Shown here: positions 54,270-63,126 of the stretch, one piece after another
Layout: each line of letters opens with the position of its first letter
How positions within the stretch are numbered: position 1 is the first letter of the stretch
Translations under genes and position numbers: made by a program
Origin: Lampropedia cohaerens
GTDB lineage: Bacteria > Pseudomonadota > Gammaproteobacteria > Burkholderiales > Burkholderiaceae_C
Assembly (NCBI RefSeq): GCF_001005215.1
Contig: NZ_LBNQ01000037.1
Coordinates: forward strand, 62,001-126,000
DNA length: 64,000 nucleotides
Direction: 5' to 3'
The notes under the pieces: model-generated
What the model saw: the letters and a program-made list of their open reading frames with translations, nothing else
Told to the model about the DNA's origin: nothing
Database searches by the model: none

Positions 54270-55463
54270 TTAGCGCCGCCGCATGCTGAGCAGCACCAGC
54301 AGCAACGCGAGCCCGGCCAGCGCCGCCCCGACAGCCATGACAGCGCTGTACCCCAGACGCAGGCGCAGCACCAGTGCGCCAGCGGCCGCACCCAGCGCAT
54401 TGCCAAGGTTGAAGGCGCCGATATTGATGGACGAGGCCAGGCCGGGTGCTTCGGCTGCGGCGCGCATCACCCGCATCTGCACCGGTGGCACCACCGCAAA
54501 GGCGGCAATGCCCCAAATCAGCAAACCCACGGCCGCGCCCAGTTGGCTTTGCGCCAGCCAAGGAAAGGCCAGCATTGACAGGGCTAGCAACAGAAAAAAT
54601 CCGATCAGGGTAGCATTGGCGGCGCGGTCTGCCAGCTTGCCGCCCAGCGCATTGCCGATGGTAAAGCCGATGCCGATCAACACCAGCATGGCTGTGATGA
54701 ACAGGGGCGAGGCCTGCGTGAATGTTTGCAGCGAAGGGTTGACGTAGGTGTAGAGCGTGAACATGGCCGCCGAGCCAAGCACCGTGGTCAGCAGCGCCTG
54801 CAGCACCACCGGGCGTGTGAGCACCTTGAGCTCGGCCCCCACATTCGGAGTCCGGCCCTTGCTGCCAATGGGCAGGGACAAGCGCAAGGCAAGCATCGCC
54901 AGCACGCCCAGCATGGCAATGGCCAGGAAGGACTGGCGCCAGCCGATGTGCTCGCCCAGCCAGGCAGCCGCCGGCACGCCGCCGATGTTGGCGATCGTCA
55001 AGCCCAGAAACATCGCGGCAACCGCGCTGGTTTGCTTGTCGCGCGGCACCAGGCTGGCCGCCACCACCGAGCCTATGCCGAAGAAGGCACCGTGGTTCAA
55101 GCTCGTGATCACCCGCGCCACCAGCAGGCTGGCATAGCCGGGCGCCAAGGCCGAAAGAATGTTGCCGAGGGTGAAGATCGCCATCAGCGCCATCAGTGCC
55201 CTGCGTCTGGGCCAGCGTGCCAGCAGCAAGGTCATGAAGGGTGCGCCCACCATCACGCCTACGGCGTAGGCGGATACCAGCAGGCCCGCCTGCGGGATGC
55301 TGGCATGCACCCCATCAGCGATGGTGGGCAGCATGCCCATGGGGCCGAACTCGGTGGTGCCAATGCCGAATGCGCCAACGGCCAAGGCCAGCAAAGGCAG
55401 GCGCGCGCTGCCTGGAACGGGTTGGGCGGCATCGGGCGCCGCTGGGGTGGAAGTGGTGGTCAT
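54270..55463 (-). CDS. MFS transporter, arabinose/drug efflux-like (AraJ type)
   Basis: The protein of about 397 residues has 12 hydrophobic segments. Motif-like stretches are FGIGTTEFGPMGMLPTIADG at residue 30, SAYAVGVMVGAPFMTLLLARWPRRRAL as motif A, and TSLNHGAFFGIGSVVAASLV. The TTEF start is typical of the DHA1 sugar-efflux and AraJ group. It converges on the Bcr-type exporter and is divergent from a LysR gene, which may control it. The start at 55463 is used; 28 residues upstream look non-coding. Confidence 0.9.
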   Translation of the reverse strand: MTTTSTPAAPDAAQPVPGSARLPLLALAVGAFGIGTTEFGPMGMLPTIADGVHASIPQAGLLVSAYAVGVMVGAPFMTLLLARWPRRRALMALMAIFTLGNILSALAPGYASLLVARVITSLNHGAFFGIGSVVAASLVPRDKQTSAVAAMFLGLTIANIGGVPAAAWLGEHIGWRQSFLAIAMLGVLAMLALRLSLPIGSKGRTPNVGAELKVLTRPVVLQALLTTVLGSAAMFTLYTYVNPSLQTFTQASPLFITAMLVLIGIGFTIGNALGGKLADRAANATLIGFFLLLALSMLAFPWLAQSQLGAAVGLLIWGIAAFAVVPPVQMRVMRAAAEAPGLASSINIGAFNLGNALGAAAGALVLRLRLGYSAVMAVGAALAGLALLLVLLSMRRR

Positions 55464-55579
55464 GATGGTGGTTGATGTTGTATTCGGACTGCGCAGAAGA
55501 GGGCGGGCGTAGTCCACTGAAAAAATGCAGCGCTGCAAACAAGTCAAATAGGGCGCTATTGTGGGTTGTTAGTTTTGCG

Positions 55580-55596
55580 TTTTATACGATATAAAA
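55580..55596. promoter_or_regulatory. 17-base AT-rich palindrome between the MFS gene and LysR
   Basis: TTTTATACGATATAAAA is a perfect inverted repeat (TTTTATA-CGA-TATAAAA) centred 37 bases upstream of the LysR start and about 125 bases from the MFS start. In a divergent LysR/exporter spacer it is a strong operator candidate, and its TATA content overlaps likely -10 boxes. Confidence 0.55.
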
Positions 55597-55624
55597 ACAA
55601 ATATTTTTTGCATAAATTGAGAAA

Positions 55625-56569
55625 ATGAAAATCACTTTGGAAGAGTTGCAGGTCTTTCTCTCTGTCGCGGACTCAGTCTCGTTGAGCGCTGCGGCGCAGA
55701 AGCTCGATCAGCCAGTTTCCACGGTCAGCCGTGTACTGGCGCGCCTTGAAGACAAGCTGCAGACCACGCTCATCAGCAGGACGACGCGGCGCCTGCACCT
55801 GACCGATGAGGGCAGCAGCTTTGTCGAGGATGCACGGAACATCGTCAGTGCCGCCGAGCGTGCCGAGGAACGCGTGCTGCTGCGCCGCGGCCAGCCTGCG
55901 GGTTCACTGCGCGTGGATGCCGCTACGCCGGTCATGTTGCATGTGCTGGCACCGCTGCTACCTGGTTACCACGCCAAGTTCCCCGAGGTGCGGTTGCAGC
56001 TCAGCAGTAACGAAGGCTTCGTGGACCTGCTGGAGCAGCGTATCGACCTGGCCATCCGAGTGGGCGAGTTGAAGGACTCCAGTCTGCACAGCCGTCTGCT
56101 CTGCCACAGCCCCATGCGTGTGCTGGCCAGTCCAAGCTATCTGGCCAGGCATGGCATGCCCGAGAAGGTCAGTGACCTGGCCCAGCATGTCATCCTGGGC
56201 TTCAGCCACCCTTCGCAGCTCAACGTCTGGCCGTTGCCAGCCGAGCATGTCGGCACACGCTTTTTCCAGGCCCGTCCAACCCTTGGAGCCAGCAGCGGTG
56301 AGACCTTGCGTGCGCTTGCGGTGCAGGGCATGGGAATCACCGCGCAAGCCGATTTCATGACGCATGAAGATCGGGCAACTGGGCGACTGGTGGAAGTGCT
56401 GGCCGCGCATCGCGTGGAGTTACTGCGGCCCGTGCACGCGGTTTATTACCAGCATACAGCGGTGTCTGCACGGATTGCCTCAATGGTGCAGTATCTGGCG
56501 AATGCATTGCCCGGCGCGCCGGGGATGCAGCGCGTCCAACCTGCTCGGCGCAGCCGCCATGTAGGTTGA
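55625..56569 (+). CDS. LysR-family transcriptional regulator
   Basis: The 314-residue regulator has an N-terminal helix-turn-helix (LQVFLSVADSVSLSAAAQKL, then QPVSTVSRVLARLEDKL, residues 8-44). An effector domain follows (about 90-295), with the CrgA-subgroup stretch LLEQRIDLAIRVGELKDSSL. It is divergent from the MFS gene with a 161-base spacer containing a palindrome. Control of that exporter is the usual arrangement. Confidence 0.9.
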   Translation: MKITLEELQVFLSVADSVSLSAAAQKLDQPVSTVSRVLARLEDKLQTTLISRTTRRLHLTDEGSSFVEDARNIVSAAERAEERVLLRRGQPAGSLRVDAATPVMLHVLAPLLPGYHAKFPEVRLQLSSNEGFVDLLEQRIDLAIRVGELKDSSLHSRLLCHSPMRVLASPSYLARHGMPEKVSDLAQHVILGFSHPSQLNVWPLPAEHVGTRFFQARPTLGASSGETLRALAVQGMGITAQADFMTHEDRATGRLVEVLAAHRVELLRPVHAVYYQHTAVSARIASMVQYLANALPGAPGMQRVQPARRSRHVG

Positions 56570-56816
56570 TTTTGCCAAGCAGTGGTTGGCATCGGGCAGA
56601 GATCCTGAGAACCTGTTGACGATCCTGCCATACGTCAAGTTGACCCGCCGGGGGAGGCGATGCAAGGCGCAAACCGCAAGCTGGTCTGGTGCGGCGACGA
56701 TTTGCAACGCCGCAGCGCGGCGCGGGAATGGCCGGCGAACACACGGTTGGCCTGCTATGCGGCAGCTGCGCGCCTGCGGTACATTTATCTGTTGACCTCT
56801 TGCTACCGACCGGCCC

Positions 56817-58919
56817 ATGCAGCAGCGTTCTTCTTCCGCGCAGACATTGCCTGACACATCCGTCCCGACCGACACCTCGCGGCAGAAGCAGGGCGTGTTC
56901 GTGACTTTCGAGAATTCGCCTTTCCAGCTCTATCAGCCGTATCCGCCTGCCGGAGACCAGCCTGCAGCGATTGATGCGCTGGTCGAGGGCGTGGAGAACG
57001 GCGAGGTGTTCCAGACCCTGCTGGGCGTGACAGGCTCGGGCAAGACTTTCACGATGGCCAACACCATTGCCCGGCTGGGGCGGCCGGCCATCGTGTTCGC
57101 GCCCAACAAGACGCTGGCGGCGCAGCTCTACAGCGAGTTCCGCGAGTTCTTCCCGAAAAATGCGGTGGAGTACTTCGTCAGCTACTACGACTACTACCAG
57201 CCCGAGGCCTATGTGCCCCAGCGCGACCTGTTCATCGAGAAGGACAGCGCCATCAACGAGCACATCGAGCAGATGCGGCTGTCGGCCACCAAGAGCGTGC
57301 TGGAGCGCCGTGACGTGGTGATCGTGGCGACCGTCTCGGCCATCTACGGCATCGGCGCGCCTGAAGACTATATGGAGATGCGGTTGATCCTGCGCCAGGG
57401 CGGGCTGGCCAACCAGCGCGACCTGATCGCCCAGCTGGTGCGCATGCAGTACCGCCGCAGCGACATGGACTTTGCGCGCGGCACGTTTCGCGTGCGCGGC
57501 GACACGGTGGACGTGTTTCCGTCCGAAAACTCCGAGCTGGCGCTGCGCATCGAGCTGTTCGACGACGAGGTCGAAAGCCTGCAGCTGTTCGATCCGCTCA
57601 CCGGCCACATCGTGCAGAAAGTGCCGCGTTTCGTGGTCTACCCGAGCAGCCACTACGCCACGCCGCGTGACAAGGTCTTGGCGGCGGTCGAATCCATCAA
57701 GCTGGAGCTGCGCGAGCGTCTGGCCGAGCTGACCAGCATGGGCAAGCTGGTCGAGGCCCAGCGGCTGGAGCAGCGCACGCGCTTTGACCTGGAGATGCTT
57801 GCCGAGGTGGGGCATTGCAAGGGCATCGAGAACTACAGCCGGCATCTTTCGGGCGCCAAACCGGGCGATCCGCCGGCAACGCTGACCGATTACCTGCCGC
57901 CCGATGCGGTCATGTTTCTCGACGAGAGCCACCAAATGATCGGCCAGCTCAACGCCATGTACAACGGCGACCGCGCCCGCAAACAGACGCTGGTGGACTA
58001 CGGCTTTCGCCTGCCTTCGGCGCTGGACAACCGGCCGCTGAAGTTCGAGGAATTCGAAAAGCGCATGCGCCAGGTCATCTTCGTCTCGGCCACGCCGGCA
58101 GCCTACGAGCAGGCGCACTCGAGCAACGTCGTCGAGCAGATCGTGCGGCCCACCGGCCTGGTCGACCCCGAGGTGGAGGTGCGCCCGGCCACGCACCAGG
58201 TCGATGACGTGCTGCAGGAGATCCGCCTGCGCACCGAACAGGGCGATCGCGTGCTCATTACCACGCTGACCAAGCGCATGGCCGAGCAGCTGACCGATTA
58301 CCTGACGGAAAACGGCGTCAGGGTGCGCTATCTGCACAGCGACATCGACACCGTCGAGCGCGTCGAGATCATCCGTGACCTGCGCCTGGGCACTTTCGAT
58401 GTGCTGGTGGGCATCAACCTGCTGCGCGAGGGGTTGGACATTCCGGAAGTCTCGCTGGTGGCGATTCTCGATGCCGACAAGGAAGGCTTTCTGCGCGCCG
58501 AGCGCAGCCTGATTCAGACCATTGGCCGCGCCGCCCGCAACGCGCGCGGCAAGGCCATTCTGTATGCCGACCGCATCACCGACTCGATGAAGAAGGCCAT
58601 GGACGAGACCGCGCGCCGGCGCGAGAAGCAGATTGCCTTCAATACCGCGCATGGCATCACGCCGCGCACCATCCACAAGCAGGTGCGCGATCTGATCGAT
58701 GGCGTCTACAGCGACAAGGCGGCCAAGGCCATGGAAGTCAAGGCCGAAAAGCAAGCCTATGCGAGCGAGCTGCTCGAGATGACGGAGAAGGAAGCAGCGC
58801 GCGAACTCAAGCGGCTGGAAAAGCAAATGCTCGAGCACGCGCGCAATCTGGAGTTCGAGAAGGCGGCGGCGCTGCGCGACAAGCTGCAGCAGCTCAAGAG
58901 CCGACTGTTTGGGGCGTGA
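56817..58919 (+). CDS. uvrB: UvrABC system protein B
   Basis: The 700-residue helicase-like core of nucleotide excision repair verifies damage and recruits UvrC. Walker A is [13 protein letters not shown] (about 67-79), the beta-hairpin is [12 protein letters not shown], motif II is MFLDESHQM, motif VI is [12 protein letters not shown]. The C-terminal UVR domain ends in [14 protein letters not shown]. About 28 extra residues precede the standard start. No LexA box was recognised upstream. Confidence 0.97.
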   Translation: MQQRSSSAQTLPDTSVPTDTSRQKQGVFVTFENSPFQLYQPYPPAGDQPAAIDALVEGVENGEVFQTLLGVTGSGKTFTMANTIARLGRPAIVFAPNKTLAAQLYSEFREFFPKNAVEYFVSYYDYYQPEAYVPQRDLFIEKDSAINEHIEQMRLSATKSVLERRDVVIVATVSAIYGIGAPEDYMEMRLILRQGGLANQRDLIAQLVRMQYRRSDMDFARGTFRVRGDTVDVFPSENSELALRIELFDDEVESLQLFDPLTGHIVQKVPRFVVYPSSHYATPRDKVLAAVESIKLELRERLAELTSMGKLVEAQRLEQRTRFDLEMLAEVGHCKGIENYSRHLSGAKPGDPPATLTDYLPPDAVMFLDESHQMIGQLNAMYNGDRARKQTLVDYGFRLPSALDNRPLKFEEFEKRMRQVIFVSATPAAYEQAHSSNVVEQIVRPTGLVDPEVEVRPATHQVDDVLQEIRLRTEQGDRVLITTLTKRMAEQLTDYLTENGVRVRYLHSDIDTVERVEIIRDLRLGTFDVLVGINLLREGLDIPEVSLVAILDADKEGFLRAERSLIQTIGRAARNARGKAILYADRITDSMKKAMDETARRREKQIAFNTAHGITPRTIHKQVRDLIDGVYSDKAAKAMEVKAEKQAYASELLEMTEKEAARELKRLEKQMLEHARNLEFEKAAALRDKLQQLKSRLFGA

Positions 58920-59064
58920 AAATGGCGTGCCTACTTTTTAGGCAGTGAACCCCGCTTCAGAGGCTGATCCCGACCCGTTCGACAAGTTGTGCACAATCTT
59001 ATCCACCAGCGCTGTGCATAGACGCAGTGCGGAAGCCGCGAGTCAGATGCCAAGGAGTGGCGCG

Positions 59065-59628
59065 ATGCCAGCAATGACGCACCATGTGACGATCGATAGC
59101 CCGATAGGGCCATTGCTGCTGGCTGCAGCGCACGAGCAGCTGTGCCTGATCCAATTTTCCGGGGAGCGCAGGCCGCACTTGCCGCCGCTCCAGTCGCAGC
59201 GGCTCGAGCGTGCCACGGACCACCCGACGCTGGGCGAAGCGCAGCGGCAGCTGCAGGAATACTTCGCTGGTGAGCGGCAGCAGTTTGCACTGCCATTGCT
59301 GCTCGTAGGCACGCCGTTTCAGCAGCAGGTGTGGCAGGCGCTGGCAAGCATCCCTTACGGGGAGGCCATCAGTTATGCCGAGCTGGCGCAGCGGGTAGGG
59401 CGCCCGACAGCGGTGCGGGCCGTCGGTGCTGCCAACGGCCGCAACCCGCTGCCGATCGTGCTGCCGTGCCACCGTGTGATCGGTGCAGACGGCGCGCTGA
59501 CGGGGTTTTCTGGCGGGCTTGCGTGCAAGGCCTACCTGCTGTGGCTGGAAGGCAGCAGCGCGCCCTCAGGCGCAGCCCAAGGCAGTCGGCAGCCAGATCT
59601 GTTCGCCGCTGCCCCAGCCCGTCTGTGA
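59065..59628 (+). CDS. ogt: Methylated-DNA--protein-cysteine methyltransferase
   Basis: The 187-residue suicide enzyme removes O6-alkyl groups from guanine. The acceptor Cys is in [12 protein letters not shown] (PCHR). FQQQVWQAL and [23 protein letters not shown] precede it in normal order. The start at 59065 has AAGGAG upstream; the frame opens earlier at 58945. A Gly/Ser/Ala-rich C-terminal tail of about 20 residues is extra. It follows uvrB, so two direct or excision repair genes are adjacent. Confidence 0.93.
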   Translation: MPAMTHHVTIDSPIGPLLLAAAHEQLCLIQFSGERRPHLPPLQSQRLERATDHPTLGEAQRQLQEYFAGERQQFALPLLLVGTPFQQQVWQALASIPYGEAISYAELAQRVGRPTAVRAVGAANGRNPLPIVLPCHRVIGADGALTGFSGGLACKAYLLWLEGSSAPSGAAQGSRQPDLFAAAPARL

Positions 59629-59645
59629 CGGGCACTTGCCCGTCA
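59626..59645. terminator. Hairpin between convergent ogt and tpx
   Basis: TGACGGGCA and TGCCCGTCA pair perfectly over 9 bp around CT. The element lies in the 27-base gap between the convergent stops of ogt and tpx, where it could help end both transcripts. There is no U-run on either side. Confidence 0.5.
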
Positions 59646-59655
59646 CCGTGCATCC

Positions 59656-60156
59656 TCACTGCAGCGCGGCCTTGGCGGCGGCGTAGTCGGGTTCCTGGCT
59701 GATTTCGCTGACCAGCTCGACGTGCAGCACCTTGTCGTTCTCATCCAGCACGATGACGGCACGCGCTGCCAGTCCCGCCAGCGGGCCCGAGGCGATGGCC
59801 ACGCCATAGTCGTGCAGGAATTCACGCCCGCGCATGGTCGAAAGCGTTACCACCTGATTCAGCCCCTCGGCACCACAAAAGCGGGCCTGTGCAAACGGCA
59901 GGTCAGCGGAGATGCACAGCACGACCGTGTTGGCCAGTGCGGCAGCTTCCTGGTTGAAGGTGCGCACCGAGGTGGCGCACGTGGGCGTATCCACGCTCGG
60001 AAAGATGTTCAGGATCTTGCGCTTGCCGGCAAAGTCTCCGAGTGAGACATCGTTGAGGGATTTGTCGACCAGCTTGAAAGCGGGCGCCTGCTGACCCACC
60101 TGGGGCAGCGTGCCTTCGACGGTGACGGGATTGCCTTTGAGTGTGACTTGGGACAT
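59656..60156 (-). CDS. tpx: Thiol peroxidase Tpx (2-Cys peroxiredoxin)
   Basis: The 166-residue thioredoxin-dependent peroxidase reduces hydrogen and organic peroxides. The peroxidatic Cys60 is in [12 protein letters not shown]. The resolving Cys94 is in QARFCGAEG. The N-terminus [12 protein letters not shown] is canonical. It lies downstream of the encapsulin-peroxidase pair on the same strand, 92 bases away, giving a local group of peroxide-handling genes. Confidence 0.95.
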   Translation of the reverse strand: MSQVTLKGNPVTVEGTLPQVGQQAPAFKLVDKSLNDVSLGDFAGKRKILNIFPSVDTPTCATSVRTFNQEAAALANTVVLCISADLPFAQARFCGAEGLNQVVTLSTMRGREFLHDYGVAIASGPLAGLAARAVIVLDENDKVLHVELVSEISQEPDYAAAKAALQ

Positions 60157-60248
60157 GGATAACCTCCTGTTGAAACAGTGAACGGAAAGAGGTCCATTGT
60201 TGCATCGCCCGGCTGCGCCTGCTCGCCAGCGCCGGAGTACCCGTGGCG

Positions 60249-61055
60249 TTACTGTGCCGCGCCGCGCAGCGGCACGGCCGCTTCGGCCGTCAACATGCGG
60301 AACGTCAGCGTCTCCTTGAGGTACAGGGCGACGTTCTCCGCGTCATGGTGGCTGTAGCCGATGCTCAGATCAATGCCCAGATGCAGTGCGTAGTCGCCGC
60401 CGCGCATGCTCAGCACGCATCCTCCCTCGATGGCCGATGACCAGAAGATTTCGCCCTTGATCAGTCGCTCGATGTGCTGGATGACAGGATAGCCCTGATC
60501 GCTGCCTTCACTCAGCGCGGTGTAGGCGTCAGCGCCGAGCACCACAGCGTAGGGCCCCTCCACCCCTTGCAGTCGCAGTTGCTTGAGGGCTTCGGCAACG
60601 ATGTCCGGGTAGTTGGCCGGTTCGCTGCCCAGCGACAGCGTGAGGTTGGAGGCGCCATCGCGGATACCGGTGATGCCGGCTGCGCGATAGCCGTCGAAGA
60701 TGGTGCGGTCTTCCGCGATGGCCAGGGTGGTCGCAGCATCTTTGGCGGGCTGCCAGTCCGAGTCCTGCGAGCCGCGCTCGACCGCATCGATCTGCGCGCG
60801 CGCGAGCGTGAATGGCACGCGCAGTTCGATCAGCGGCATGACCTCGCGCTGATGTGCCAGGACGCCTTCGACAGGCGCCTCAATGCGGCGCTGGTGGCCA
60901 GTGCCGACGCTGGAAAAGGCCGGACCTTCCGGGCCGCGCAGCTCGACGATGCGGCGCCCGGCGACCGAGCGCTTGAAGGTGCGGGCCACTTCCTCCTCGA
61001 TTTCGGCCCATGCAGAGGCCGAGATAGGGGCCAGTTCGCGATGCAGGTTATTCAT
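60249..61055 (-). CDS. Encapsulin shell protein (family 1, Linocin-M18 type)
   Basis: The 268-residue protein has the HK97-like encapsulin sequence: [39 protein letters not shown] at the N-terminus with the N-helix that holds cargo, [22 protein letters not shown] in the E-loop, and ILSM-like [21 protein letters not shown] near the C-terminus. Sixty such subunits typically self-assemble into a 20-25 nm icosahedral compartment. Its ATG overlaps the last 8 bases of the DyP peroxidase gene, so cargo and shell are translated together. No phage genes are near, so this is not a prophage capsid. Confidence 0.95.
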   Translation of the reverse strand: MNNLHRELAPISASAWAEIEEEVARTFKRSVAGRRIVELRGPEGPAFSSVGTGHQRRIEAPVEGVLAHQREVMPLIELRVPFTLARAQIDAVERGSQDSDWQPAKDAATTLAIAEDRTIFDGYRAAGITGIRDGASNLTLSLGSEPANYPDIVAEALKQLRLQGVEGPYAVVLGADAYTALSEGSDQGYPVIQHIERLIKGEIFWSSAIEGGCVLSMRGGDYALHLGIDLSIGYSHHDAENVALYLKETLTFRMLTAEAAVPLRGAAQ

Positions 61056-62094
61056 GGTGCGTTTGTCCTTTCAGTGAGCCAATGCAAAGGCTGCCGGTGT
61101 AGCCGTCGGCAGTGGGCGGCGCCGGCTCGGATTGCGGATCGCGCTCGGACAGTGCCTGCAGCAGATCCTGGGAGGGAACGAAGAACAGGCCGCCGGTGAC
61201 GGCCGTGCTGAAGTCCAGCAGGCGGTCGTAGTTGCCGGCGGGCTTGCCGACGAACATGTTTTCCAGCATCTGCTCAATCGGCCGGGGCGAGCGGGCATAG
61301 CCGATGAAGTAGGTGCCGAATTCGCCCATTCCGGGCCGGCCAAACGGCATGTTGCCGCGGACAATGTCGATTTCCTCGCCGTTCTCGTCCTCAATCACCG
61401 TCAGCGCATTGTGCGCCCAGCTTGGTTTGGTGGCGTCGTCGAGCTCGATGTCCGAGAGCTTGGTGCGGCCGATGATGCGCTCCTGCACTTCCACTGGAAG
61501 CGCATTCCAGCCCTGCATGTCGTGCAGGTATTTCTGCACGATGACGTAGCTGCCACCGGCGAAGTCGGGATCCTCGGCACCGATCACCGTGGCAGCCACA
61601 GCCTCCTGACCCTGCGGGTTCTCGGTGCCGTCGACGAATCCGATCATGGAGCGCATGTCGAAGTTGCGAAAGCCGTGCACTTCGTCCACGGCGGTAAAGC
61701 CCGGGCCAAGCGCTGCCACCAGATGCGTGGCCAGCTCGAAGCACAGGTCCATGCGGTCGGCGCGCAGGTGCAGCAGCACATCTCCGGGCGTGGCAACGGC
61801 GCGTCGCTCGGGTGGACCGTACTCAATGAACGGATGCAGTTCGCGTGGTCTTGGCGCGCCGAACAGGCGGTCCCAGGCCTCGGCGCCAAAGCCTGCAACG
61901 CAGCTGAGATGGTCTTGCGGCGCGCGATGACCGACGGCGCGCACCAGCGCGGCCAGGTCGCCGCACCAGGCACGTACTTGTGCGTGGGTGGCCGCATCGT
62001 CGGCAAGGGTCCCTACGATGAAAATGGCCGCCGCAGTGGCCGGTTCGGCAACGGGTTGTGGTGGAGAAGGTGGCGGCACAGAAGTAGTGGTCAT
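61048..62094 (-). CDS. Dye-decolorizing peroxidase (DyP) with encapsulin-targeting tail
   Basis: The 348-residue heme peroxidase belongs to the bacterial DyP group B. The catalytic Asp155 lies in the GFVDGTENP motif, the proximal heme His228 in SWAHNALTV, and Arg246 and Asn248 in RGNMPFG. These numbers run two ahead of DypB from Rhodococcus jostii (Asp153, His226, Arg244, Asn246). The last 16 residues contain GSLCIGSLKG (334-343), the consensus cargo-loading peptide, after a Pro/Glu-rich linker. It is therefore encapsulin cargo. The start at 62094 removes a non-similar extension of 63 residues. Confidence 0.95.
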   Translation of the reverse strand: MTTTSVPPPSPPQPVAEPATAAAIFIVGTLADDAATHAQVRAWCGDLAALVRAVGHRAPQDHLSCVAGFGAEAWDRLFGAPRPRELHPFIEYGPPERRAVATPGDVLLHLRADRMDLCFELATHLVAALGPGFTAVDEVHGFRNFDMRSMIGFVDGTENPQGQEAVAATVIGAEDPDFAGGSYVIVQKYLHDMQGWNALPVEVQERIIGRTKLSDIELDDATKPSWAHNALTVIEDENGEEIDIVRGNMPFGRPGMGEFGTYFIGYARSPRPIEQMLENMFVGKPAGNYDRLLDFSTAVTGGLFFVPSQDLLQALSERDPQSEPAPPTADGYTGSLCIGSLKGQTHHE

Positions 62095-62394
62095 AACACT
62101 GTGGCAGAAGGGGCCTGGCAAGGCGCGAACCGCAGGCGCTGACGCGTGCTGCGGTGGCGAGATGCTCATGCAGCGCGATAGGACAAGTGTAGACGCGCTG
62201 GCGGTGCCGGGCATTGCGCGCGGTGAGAAACGGACTGCGGCATTCAGGCTTGTGCGGCGTGATTGACAGGAGCGGTGCGCCATATCTGGCAGACTAGTGC
62301 GTATCTACACGGGCGACAATAGCGTCCGTATGCGCCGTTGCCACCATGTGTGCGGCGCGAATGCGACCTTGCCATTCAAGAGGAGCTCATCGAT
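62095..62394. other. 300-base divergent spacer between the DyP gene and the lipoprotein gene
   Basis: I see no convincing gene. It should hold the promoter of the DyP-encapsulin operon on the minus strand and that of the lipoprotein on the plus strand. I found no clear OxyR, SoxR or Fur site. Confidence 0.4.
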
Positions 62395-63126
62395 ATGCAT
62401 CGCACTCCATCATCGCGCCTGGCGATGGTTTTGACATCCTGCGCCGCCGCCGTCCTGCTGGCGGCGTGCCAGACGCCCCCGTCGGGGGACACCGCCGCGC
62501 AGGAAGCTCAGACGCTGGCGGCACAAGCCGCCGAGTTCGCCAAGACCTCCCCTGTCTCCGTGCTGGCGACAGACGAAGCGGGGCGTGGCGTGATCGCCTA
62601 CTTCGGCGCACCGGGCACGGAGCAGGAAGGCATGCGCTATGACGTGCAGCAGCCTGGCGGCTTCTATCGCGTCTACATGGGCCGCGATGCGGCCGGTCAC
62701 CACCGGGTGCAGGACTTCTACCAGGCCAGCGGCACGCCGCTGACCAGCGTGTTTCCCGTCGCGGCCGATGCCTCGCTCGTCGAGTGGGATACCCTGCCGC
62801 TGCAGGGGGAGGTGACGTTTTATCGCCCCAATGGCCAGGTGCGCTCGGTGACGCACTATCAGAACAGCCAGCTGCACGGGCGGGATGTGTACTACAACGA
62901 TGATGGCAGCGAGCGCTCCGTGTTCCACTGGGCCAACGACATGCTCGATGGTCCGTTCGTGGCGCGTGAGCCGGGCACGCTGCGGTCCGTTTCGGGGCAG
63001 GCCCGTGAAGACCAGATCATCAGCCTGCACGCCACCGGTGCCGATGGCGCGGAGTTGCCGCAGGACGAGGCGCTGGAGCTGCTGGAGGCGTCGCTGATGC
63101 TGTGGTATCAGGACATCTTCAACTGA
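62395..63126 (+). CDS. MORN-type (YwqK-like) lipoprotein
   Basis: The 243-residue protein has a lipobox LLAAC at residues 21-25 (lipidated Cys25) after a hydrophobic signal segment. The region 135-195 (GEVTFYRPNGQVRSVTHY then QLHGRDVYYNDDGSERSV) contains MORN-2/YwqK-like repeats. Function is unknown; such proteins are often envelope associated. The ATG at 62395 has AGGAG upstream. Its stop overlaps the end of the convergent phosphatase gene by 8 bases. Confidence 0.84.
   Translation: MHRTPSSRLAMVLTSCAAAVLLAACQTPPSGDTAAQEAQTLAAQAAEFAKTSPVSVLATDEAGRGVIAYFGAPGTEQEGMRYDVQQPGGFYRVYMGRDAAGHHRVQDFYQASGTPLTSVFPVAADASLVEWDTLPLQGEVTFYRPNGQVRSVTHYQNSQLHGRDVYYNDDGSERSVFHWANDMLDGPFVAREPGTLRSVSGQAREDQIISLHATGADGAELPQDEALELLEASLMLWYQDIFN

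Noticed and set aside
56580-56816. LexA (SOS) box upstream of uvrB
   Set aside because: No CTGT-N8-ACAG-type sequence was found in the spacer.
56355-58838. An 827-residue open frame on the minus strand
   Set aside because: It is antisense to uvrB. Its composition (Leu, Gly, Val, Gln and Arg rich, without motifs) is that of a GC-rich shadow frame.
60249-61055. Encapsulin as a prophage capsid
   Set aside because: No terminase, portal, integrase or tail genes lie nearby, and the cargo peptide proves an encapsulin role.
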